13,447 bases of DNA from Gemmatimonadota bacterium. GTDB taxonomy: Bacteria; Gemmatimonadota; Gemmatimonadetes; Gemmatimonadales; Gemmatimonadaceae. The translations under genes were made by a program, and so were the position numbers. How positions within the stretch are numbered: position 1 is the first letter of the stretch; each line of letters starts with the position of its first letter. A model generated the notes under the pieces. That model made no database searches. It had not been told where the DNA came from and worked only from the letters and a program-made list of their open reading frames with translations. Location of the stretch: contig JAOUHR010000018.1 of assembly GCA_029884515.1 (NCBI GenBank), positions 1-13,447 on the forward strand, in the 5' to 3' direction. This document shows positions 8,263-13,447 of this stretch, piece by piece.

Positions 8263-8557
8263 ATTGGATTCCGTGATCAGGTGAGCGGGGTGTGGAGAGG
8301 CGAGTTGCGTCCGGGAATCAAGTGACCACCATTCGAGGCGCTCTGCAAGCGAGTCGGAGCCGGGGCACTTGAGGTCCACCGGGACAGAGTCGCCAAGACG
8401 GCAAGTTCAGGGCCGTGGACTCGCACGCGCCAAGACGGCCGAACTGCCCCCGTACAGGCCAGTGACGGACCCGAACTCGCCTGCGGGTCTCCCGGGATGT
8501 TGCGCCGTTCCAACAGTCTGCCGCGCACTTCGCGCTGGCGAGCCGTCCCTCGCTGGG
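8263..8557 (-). promoter_or_regulatory. Spacer upstream of the MBG lipoprotein gene with a 12-bp direct repeat
   Basis: This 295-bp gap lies between the stop of the receptor kinase and the start of the MBG lipoprotein. It carries no convincing gene. The plus-strand word CGCCAAGACGGC occurs twice, at 8391-8402 and 8428-8439, 37 bp apart. The flanks GGCAAGTTC (after copy one) and GAACTGCC (after copy two) are near-inverted, so the pair could also fold as an imperfect stem. Such spacing could mark a regulator site or an RNA leader element. No clear -35/-10 pair could be recognised. The repeat is seen; its role is inferred. Confidence 0.4.
8391..8439. repeat. Pair of 12-bp direct repeats (CGCCAAGACGGC)
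   Basis: Exact copies at 8391-8402 and 8428-8439. Each contains a short internal dyad (GCC-AAGAC-GGC). They lie about 130-170 bp upstream of the MBG lipoprotein start. Confidence 0.6.
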
Positions 8558-11245
8558 CTACATGGACCCCACGACGCGCTTCCACTCCGGGGTGTCCTTG
8601 ATCGGCCGGAACCACCACCCTGGGTCCTTGGCCAGCGCCTGCCGACGCTCCGGCGGGTTGGCCGCCAGGTACGTGCCGATCAGCCGGATCGCCTCGTCCT
8701 TGTCGCCGAGCAGCGTGGAGGCGAACGCGCCGAAGAACGCGAGGTCGCGCGGCTTGTCGAGGGTCGCGTTGCCAAGCGACTGCTGGATGAGCCTGCGCGC
8801 GCTGTCCGCGCGCGCGGGCGATTCGGCGGTCGCGCGGGCGAGGGTGGCGGCGACGAACATGTTCGCGGTGTAGCGGGCGAGGAGGCTGTCCGCCGGCGCC
8901 GAGACCAGCACGAGCGAATCGGCGAGCCGCCGTGCGCGCGCGATGTCGTAGCGCGCGAGGCCCGGCGCCGACTGCAGGTAGAGCCGGCAGCGCACGGCGC
9001 GCGGGTCGGCGTGATTGCGGCTCTCGAGGTTGCGGCAGTAGTCGTCGGCCGGCCCGATCTGCTCGAGGTCGTAGGAGGCGTTGAAGAGGCGCGAGTAGAG
9101 CAGCACGACGTTCGACTGGAACTCGTCTGCGCGGAGCGCCTCGCGCGCGGCGACGTACACGTCGTTGGTCGTCTTGTCGGGGAGCTGGTAGTACAGGTGC
9201 GAGAGGGTCGCGAACGCGCCCGCCTGGTTGCCATTGATCTCGGTGGCGCGTTCGAGGTCCTTCTCGGCCTGCAGCAGCGCGGCCTGGCGCGCGTCGCGGT
9301 CGGTGTCGATCTCCGTCAGGTAGCCCCAGTACCGGAGGTTGCCGCGCGTCTCCAGCGCATCGGCGTCCTGCGGATCGAGCGCGAGCGAACGGTTCGCGTG
9401 CTCGACACCGAGCGCGACCCAGGGCCGGATCGCGAGCGGGTTCCGCCCGACGAGCCGCGAGCGCCGGTAGGCGAGCGCCGCGCGTTGCGCCGGCGGACTG
9501 CTCCACCTGGGGTCGAGCCGTTCCGCGGTCGCGAAGGCGGAGTCGGCGGCCGTGAACAGCGAATCGGCGGCCGCCGATTCGCCGGCCGCGCGCCGCGCGT
9601 CGGCCAGCTTCTGCAGCTGCGCGCCCCGCTGCGTCGCGAGCCAGGCGCCCTCGCTCGCGGTGGCGACCCGGGCCGACTGGACCTTGATGTCCGCACGCAG
9701 TTGCGCGCCGATGAGGTTCGCCGCGACCGTCGCGATCGAGTCCTGCAGGAGGAGCAGGCTGTCCCGCGGAACCGCGAGCGACGTCCGGTCGATGTTCGTG
9801 CCCGTCGCGTCGTCGAGCCGCACGCTCACGCGCACCCGGCCGCCGTCCTCCTCCACCTCGCCGCGCACCAGGTAGCCCACGCGGAGCGCGCGCGCGATGC
9901 TGTCCACGCTCAATGCCGAACCGCGGTACGGCTCCACGCCGGACCGCGAGATCACCGTGAAGCTCGGCGTGCGCGAGAAGGTGCGGATCAGTCCTTCGCT
10001 GATGCCGTCCGCCACGGCGGTGAGGGAGGAGTCGCGGCTCTTGTCCTCGAAGTAGAGCACCGCCACGCGGCTCGCATTCGGTCCGAGGGCCGCGGCACCG
10101 GCCCCTCCCCCGCGCGTGAGCGCATACCCGCCGCCGATCCCGGCGATGAGCAGCACCGCCGTGGCAGCGAGCACCGCTGGCCGCTTCCAGAACGGCACCG
10201 GCTCGACCATCGCCTGCATCGAATACATCGACGGCGTGGGGGTGCGGCGCATCGCGATCGACCCGCGCATCGCGCGCATCGTCGCAGTCGCGCCGAGCGG
10301 CATGCCGAGCACCTCGGCAAACGCCTGCGCCGTCTGCGGCCGGTCCACGGGCGTCTTGGCGAGCGCGAAGAAGATCGCCTGCTCCACCTCCTCCGGCACC
10401 GCGCTCCGCGTCACGCGCACGCTCGGCACCTGCTCCATCAGGTGCTTGGCCATGATCGCCATCGCGTTCGCGCCCGTGAAGGGCGGCTCGCCGGCGAGCA
10501 TCTCGTACAGCATGCAGCCGAGCGAATAGATGTCCGCCGTGGGCCCAACCGTGTCGCCCGTGGATTGCTCGGGCGCCATGTACACCGGCGTGCCGACGGC
10601 CATCCCGGTCTGCGTGAGCTTCTGCTGCCCCGCCTCGCTCGCCGCGCGTGCGATGCCGAAGTCGGCCACGAGCGCGTGGTCGCCGGAGAGGAGGATGTTC
10701 TCGGGCTTGATGTCGCGGTGCACGATGCCCTGGTCGTGCGCGTGCTGCAGCGCGCCGCAGACCTCGAGCGTGATGCGCAGGGCGTCGTCGAGCGGGAGCA
10801 TCGACTCGCGGTCGAGCCGGTCGCGAAGCGATTCGCCCTTCACGAACGGCATCACGTAGTACATCAGGCCGTCGGCGACGCCCGAATCATAGAGGCCGAG
10901 GATGTGCGGGTGCTGGAGCTTGGCCGCCAGCTTGATCTCGCGCTCGAACCGCTCGGCGCCGATCGAGGCCGAGAGTTCGGGGTGCAGCACCTTGATCGCG
11001 ACCTCGCGGTCGTGCTTCTGGTCACGGGCGAGGAAGACCGTGGCCATCCCGCCGCGGCCGAGCTCACGTTCGATCGTGTAGCGGTCGCCGATGGCCTCCC
11101 GGAGGCGCACGAAGGTGTCCGACACCTCCTTCACCGCGGCGAGGGGCGTCCCCTTGAACTCGACGGTGAAGTTGAGGCCGCAGCGGCTGCAGAAGACTGC
11201 GTCGTCTTCGGCGGGCGTTCCACAGTTCGCGCAGGTCGAGGGCAG
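8558..11245 (-). CDS. Receptor-type Ser/Thr kinase: zinc ribbon, kinase, membrane segment, TolB-like domain, TPRs
   Basis: About 895 residues when started at the CTG at 11245-11243. An AAAGGA Shine-Dalgarno sequence stands 7 bases upstream. The first residues are MPSTCANCGTPAEDD, followed by a CSRCG pair, giving a zinc ribbon at C5/C8/C19/C22. No ATG, GTG or TTG exists in this frame between the upstream stop (TAG near 11366) and the GTG at 11134; starting at that GTG would delete the ribbon. The kinase domain spans about 56-320: GRGGMATVF, K85 (VAIK), HRD 176-178, DFG starting at D195, GTPVYMAPEQ; it should be active. A single membrane helix lies at about 356-377. The outer part has a TolB/FlgO-like domain (about 393-512, VAVLYFEDKS...ADGISEGLIRTFSR) and then TPR-like helices to the end. 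Family knowledge suggests a membrane signalling kinase with a periplasmic protein-binding sensor. Ligand and substrate are unknown. Confidence 0.92.
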   Translation of the reverse strand: MPSTCANCGTPAEDDAVFCSRCGLNFTVEFKGTPLAAVKEVSDTFVRLREAIGDRYTIERELGRGGMATVFLARDQKHDREVAIKVLHPELSASIGAERFEREIKLAAKLQHPHILGLYDSGVADGLMYYVMPFVKGESLRDRLDRESMLPLDDALRITLEVCGALQHAHDQGIVHRDIKPENILLSGDHALVADFGIARAASEAGQQKLTQTGMAVGTPVYMAPEQSTGDTVGPTADIYSLGCMLYEMLAGEPPFTGANAMAIMAKHLMEQVPSVRVTRSAVPEEVEQAIFFALAKTPVDRPQTAQAFAEVLGMPLGATATMRAMRGSIAMRRTPTPSMYSMQAMVEPVPFWKRPAVLAATAVLLIAGIGGGYALTRGGGAGAAALGPNASRVAVLYFEDKSRDSSLTAVADGISEGLIRTFSRTPSFTVISRSGVEPYRGSALSVDSIARALRVGYLVRGEVEEDGGRVRVSVRLDDATGTNIDRTSLAVPRDSLLLLQDSIATVAANLIGAQLRADIKVQSARVATASEGAWLATQRGAQLQKLADARRAAGESAAADSLFTAADSAFATAERLDPRWSSPPAQRAALAYRRSRLVGRNPLAIRPWVALGVEHANRSLALDPQDADALETRGNLRYWGYLTEIDTDRDARQAALLQAEKDLERATEINGNQAGAFATLSHLYYQLPDKTTNDVYVAAREALRADEFQSNVVLLYSRLFNASYDLEQIGPADDYCRNLESRNHADPRAVRCRLYLQSAPGLARYDIARARRLADSLVLVSAPADSLLARYTANMFVAATLARATAESPARADSARRLIQQSLGNATLDKPRDLAFFGAFASTLLGDKDEAIRLIGTYLAANPPERRQALAKDPGWWFRPIKDTPEWKRVVGSM

Positions 11246-11252
11246 CGTCCGA

Positions 11253-11258
11253 TCCTTT
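11253..11258 (-). promoter_or_regulatory. Ribosome binding site that decides a CTG start
   Basis: AAAGGA on the minus strand, a six-base match to the end of the anti-Shine-Dalgarno sequence, lies 7 bases before the CTG at 11245. The GTG at 11134, the next possible start, has no comparable site. This is the main evidence for the longer kinase with its zinc ribbon. Confidence 0.75.
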
Positions 11259-11331
11259 GAGGGTGCCGGCGTCCGTCGGTCACGGCCGCTAAGGCCCCAA
11301 AGGTGTGCCGCGACTCGACTTGCGGCAAGAC

Positions 11332-11357
11332 GCCCAGGCGCGCAGCCGTGCCTGGGC
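11332..11357 (-). terminator. Possible terminator hairpin after the small lipoprotein
   Basis: Inverted repeat GCCCAGGC (11332-11339) / GCCTGGGC (11350-11357), extended inward by three more pairs (one G-U) to a 4-base loop. It lies about 50 bp after the stop of the lipoprotein. Only a weak T patch (TCTTG) follows on the minus strand, so it may be partial attenuation or a leader structure of the kinase. Confidence 0.45.
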
Positions 11358-11405
11358 CAGGGCTATGTCGCGCGTACACCGCCCTCGCGCGGCGCGGCGC
11401 GGAAG

Positions 11406-11747
11406 TCAGGGCTTCTTGGGCGGGATCCGGATCAGCTTGCCGGTGGAGTCCACTGTGAACGTCGGGCCGAATGCCGAGTCGTATCCCATCTTCTCGGGTG
11501 TCTTCCCGGCACCCGCGGCGCCTGCCTTGGTGGACTTCGTGGCGGAGTCCTGCACGGCGGCCGTCGACGTCGCGATCGATGTCGAGTCCATCGCGCCGGT
11601 CATCGCCGAAGAGTCGTGCACGGCGGCCGCCGACGCGCCGGCGGCGTCACCGGCGGCGTCACCGGCGGCGTCGGCCTTCGGCTTGCACGCGCCTGCCGTG
11701 GCCGCGAGGAGGAACAGGGCGATGGTGAGGCGAAGGCGGGGGGTCAT
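11406..11747 (-). CDS. Small lipoprotein sharing a C-terminal tail with the upstream metalloprotease
   Basis: 113 residues. The signal peptide MTPRLRLTIALFLLAATAGAC ends in an Ala-Gly-Ala-Cys lipobox (Cys21), so it is probably lipid-anchored. The middle is low-complexity: Ala/Gly/Asp repeats (GDAA units) and then Ser/Thr/Ala-rich sequence, likely an extended, disordered spacer. The C-terminus, PTFTVDSTGKLIRIPPKKP, is ordered-looking and closely matches the end of the neighbouring metalloprotease. The ATG at 11747 overlaps the protease stop as ATGA, and a GGA-containing site lies just upstream, so translation is coupled. No known family is recognised. A partner, inhibitor or co-anchored subunit of the protease is plausible but is inferred from context only. 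Confidence 0.85.
   Translation of the reverse strand: MTPRLRLTIALFLLAATAGACKPKADAAGDAAGDAAGASAAAVHDSSAMTGAMDSTSIATSTAAVQDSATKSTKAGAAGAGKTPEKMGYDSAFGPTFTVDSTGKLIRIPPKKP
11640..11675 (-). repeat. 12-bp tandem repeat encoding GDAA units
   Basis: Three head-to-tail copies of GGCGGCGTCACC (plus strand; the last copy differs at the end) within the small lipoprotein gene. Being a multiple of three, the unit can expand or contract without changing frame and would alter the length of the disordered spacer. Confidence 0.8.
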
Positions 11748-13282
11748 TTCGGCTTCCGGAGGTCGAGGAGTCGTCCGCGAGTGTCGATCGAGAACGTGGG
11801 CATGATCGGATCGGGCATCCGCGTCGGGGTGCGATCGGGACCCGTCTCTGCCGGCGAGGCGTAGAGGCCGGCGGCGAGCGTGAAGGGATCCGCGGCGTTG
11901 ATGTTCACGGAGTATCCCATGTCCGCCAGCGACTGGATCGTCGTCGCCGAGTAGGGTGCGCCGCCGGAGCCGATGAAGGGCGTCATGAGCTCCGTGAGGA
12001 ACACCGTCTCGCGCCAATGCGAGTCGCGCGAACCCACGCCGTCGGTGCTGTGCACCGGCACCGTGGAGGCGCAGGTGTTCACGCCGCCGTTCTGGCCGCT
12101 GCATGCGGTGCGGGCCTGCGCGCCCAGGAACCGGACGTTCGTGGTGTCCGTGACGTCGATGAGGCTGTTGTTCGTCCAGACCGTTCCGAAGCCGACGACG
12201 TGCAGCATCTCGTGCAGGATCACGAAGTCGATGCGGCCGTTCGCGACCAGCGTCGGGAGGTCGGCCTCGTCGAACTTCATCAGGCCGAGCGCGGGCTTGA
12301 ACTGCGCGCTCGCCGGACGGATCAGGCAGGGGCCTGCGGAGCCGAGCCGGCCGCCGACCCCATCGTCGGGACCGACGGACGCGTAGATGATCACGCCGGG
12401 GATCGTGGTTTCGGTGAAGTTCGGCTGGCCCGCAGGCCCGCCCGGACATTGGCTGACGTTGGTGAAGCCGTTCGGGAATGCGACGGGGCTCACGCCGCCC
12501 ACGATCGAGGCGCGGATCCGGTTCACCGCGCGCGTGAAGGCGTCGAGCGTCGCCCCGGTCGGCGGGGTGGTCGCCCAGCGCAGATCCACGGTGTACGCCG
12601 TCTGGATCGTTGCGTCGGCGAAGACCTCGAAGCTGCCGGATGCGGCGCGGAGCCGCTGCGGGCCGCCCGCCTTCCCGAGTGTCCACCCCGGCGCTGTCGC
12701 GATCCCCGAGGCGTTCGACACGGTGTTGGGGGACCCGGTCAGCGAGCCCGACCCGGTGACCACGCTCCAGTCGATCGCTTGCGCCGCGATGGCGTTGCCG
12801 TACGGGTCCACCACCTTCGCCTGCACGGCAGTGCCGACCGCGGTGCCCGCGAGTGCGGTCTGGTTGTTCCCCGCAACGATGGCCATGCCGGTCGCGTTGC
12901 CCGCCGTCGCGACCGCCGAGAGCACGAGCGGCGTGAGGCCCGAGACGGTCACGGTCACGGTCTGCGTGCCGGCGGTGTTGCCAAGGGTCCAGCTGCCGAT
13001 GGATGTCGCGCCGGCGGCGGAGACCGTCGGGCGGCCCATGATCGAGCCGCCGCCGGACGTCACGGCGATCGAGACCGGCACACCGCCGATCGCATCGCCC
13101 GCAGCGTTGCGCACGATGAAAGTCGCGGCGGGCGACGCGACGGTGCCGACCGTACCCGTGGGCGTGGCCCCGCCGCCGGACACGATGCTCGCGGCACCGC
13201 CCGGTGGCGCTGCTGAGTCCTTCCCTTTGCACGCGAACGTGCCGGCCAACATGAGCGCGAACAGGATACGCACGATCCGCAA
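11744..13282 (-). CDS. Leishmanolysin-like (M8) zinc metalloprotease, lipoprotein with Big-like domains
   Basis: About 512 residues when started at the TTG at 13282 (GAGG 5 bases upstream); the alternative start is the GTG at 13273. The N-terminus MRIVRILFALMLAGTFAC is a lipoprotein-type signal, though the box (Thr-Phe-Ala-Cys18) is not ideal. Two Big-like Ig domains follow at about 40-125 and 125-225 (typical words DAIGGVPVSI and DPYGNAIAAQ). The catalytic domain spans about 226-460: zinc site H357-E-M-L-H361-VVGFG (HExxHxxGFG), third ligand likely H422 (DSHWRE), and Met-turn M433 in TELMTP. This HExxH/GFG/H/Met-turn layout is that of the leishmanolysin (metzincin) group, so a secreted endopeptidase is expected. 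The protein ends with PTFSIDTRGRLLDLRKPK, a tail repeated at the end of the next gene. Its stop overlaps that gene's ATG. Confidence 0.9.
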   Translation of the reverse strand: MRIVRILFALMLAGTFACKGKDSAAPPGGAASIVSGGGATPTGTVGTVASPAATFIVRNAAGDAIGGVPVSIAVTSGGGSIMGRPTVSAAGATSIGSWTLGNTAGTQTVTVTVSGLTPLVLSAVATAGNATGMAIVAGNNQTALAGTAVGTAVQAKVVDPYGNAIAAQAIDWSVVTGSGSLTGSPNTVSNASGIATAPGWTLGKAGGPQRLRAASGSFEVFADATIQTAYTVDLRWATTPPTGATLDAFTRAVNRIRASIVGGVSPVAFPNGFTNVSQCPGGPAGQPNFTETTIPGVIIYASVGPDDGVGGRLGSAGPCLIRPASAQFKPALGLMKFDEADLPTLVANGRIDFVILHEMLHVVGFGTVWTNNSLIDVTDTTNVRFLGAQARTACSGQNGGVNTCASTVPVHSTDGVGSRDSHWRETVFLTELMTPFIGSGGAPYSATTIQSLADMGYSVNINAADPFTLAAGLYASPAETGPDRTPTRMPDPIMPTFSIDTRGRLLDLRKPK

Positions 13283-13415
13283 TACGACCTCGGCAGCTTG
13301 AGTGTCCTGCAAAATAGCCAAAGAGGCGACGGCGACCACAGGACCTGCGTCACAGACGGCGCGTGGTCCCCGTCCGGTACGGCTAGTACCCCACGAGCGG
13401 CCCAAGGCGGAACAA
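13283..13415 (-). promoter_or_regulatory. Upstream region of the metalloprotease operon
   Basis: Probable promoter region of the protease/lipoprotein pair. On the minus strand an AT-rich TATTTT (13316-13311) could be a -10 about 28 bp before the TTG start; the -35 is poor. An inverted repeat GGTAC-GGCTA-GTACC lies at 13376-13390. GAGG at 13291-13288 is the likely ribosome site. All roles are inferred from position. Confidence 0.35.
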
Positions 13416-13444
13416 CGCCCGCGCGTCGAGCCGTAGCGCGGGCG
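13416..13444 (-). terminator. Probable terminator of a gene beyond the right edge
   Basis: Perfect 9-bp inverted repeat (CGCCCGCGC 13416-13424 / GCGCGGGCG 13436-13444) with an 11-base loop. On the minus strand it is followed by GTTGTT, a short T-rich run. It would fit the end of a minus-strand gene lying to the right of the window. Confidence 0.45.
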
Positions 13445-13447
13445 GCT

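Larger units (their letters stand above)
11246..11405 (-). promoter_or_regulatory. Spacer between the small lipoprotein and the receptor kinase
   Basis: A 160-bp gap without a gene. It contains a hairpin (11332-11357, listed separately) and, just downstream in the reading direction, the odd palindrome CTTGC-G-GCAAG at 11319-11329, which could be an operator for the kinase gene. No confident -35/-10 pair was seen, so it is open whether the kinase has its own promoter or is read through from the protease operon. Confidence 0.35.

Noticed and set aside
8369..11260. 963-codon open frame on the plus strand
   Set aside because: It lies antisense to the receptor kinase, whose kinase, membrane and TolB-like features are unmistakable. 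The antisense product is Arg/His/Glu-rich without any motif, as expected from high-GC codon use.
11748..13232. Long N-terminal extension of the small lipoprotein frame
   Set aside because: The frame is open far upstream but overlaps the metalloprotease and yields Arg-rich sequence. The ATG at 11747 with its signal peptide and the ATGA overlap is clearly the real start.
13300..13325. Sigma-54-like promoter (TTGGC...TTGCA on the minus strand)
   Set aside because: The GG and GC elements are about 3 bases too close for the -24/-12 spacing, so it does not fit the consensus.

Overview
The window is GC-rich bacterial chromosome. It is dense in Ser/Thr protein kinases and secreted lipoproteins, with many GTG or rarer start codons, short overlaps and hairpin terminators. 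Kinases with an N-terminal zinc ribbon or coiled-coil tail, a TolB-like/TPR sensor region, and MBG/PxKF-type secreted proteins together fit Gemmatimonadota best. This is an inference from style, not from a marker gene; Acidobacteriota or a related phylum remains possible. No rRNA, tRNA, CRISPR array, transposase or phage gene was seen.

Left part (1-2161, minus strand): two tandem, clearly paralogous Ser/Thr kinases. The upstream one (257-2161) has a kinase domain, a double membrane hairpin and a cytoplasmic coiled-coil tail. The downstream one starts on a GTG inside the last codons of the first and runs off the left edge. A 216-bp divergent spacer (2162-2377) with two perfect small palindromes separates them from lon (2378-4954, plus strand). 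This ATP-dependent AAA+ protease has an intact catalytic Ser/Lys pair and a roughly 50-residue linker insert. A perfect 18-bp hairpin (4982-5021) lies between the convergent ends of lon and the next gene.

Right part (5041-13282, all minus strand), in transcription order: a leishmanolysin-like zinc metalloprotease lipoprotein with Big-like domains (13282 to 11744); a 113-residue lipoprotein coupled to it by an ATGA overlap (11747 to 11406); a large receptor kinase (11245 to 8558); and a 1073-residue lipoprotein built of Ig-like/MBG repeats (8262 to 5041). The receptor kinase reads zinc ribbon, kinase, one membrane segment, TolB-like domain, TPRs. Its N-terminal zinc ribbon is missed if only ATG/GTG/TTG starts are allowed: it begins at a CTG preceded by a strong Shine-Dalgarno sequence.

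The two most interesting observations are these. First, the metalloprotease and the adjacent small lipoprotein end in the same short C-terminal motif (PTF-[ST]-[IV]-D-x-x-G-[RK]-L), although the rest of the two proteins is unrelated. This suggests a shared processing, anchoring or recognition tag. Second, the kinase has a CTG start with a hidden zinc ribbon. As a whole the right part looks like an envelope or surface module: protease, tagged partner lipoprotein, membrane kinase with a periplasmic sensor, and an adhesin-like repeat lipoprotein. That functional link is inferred from gene order only.
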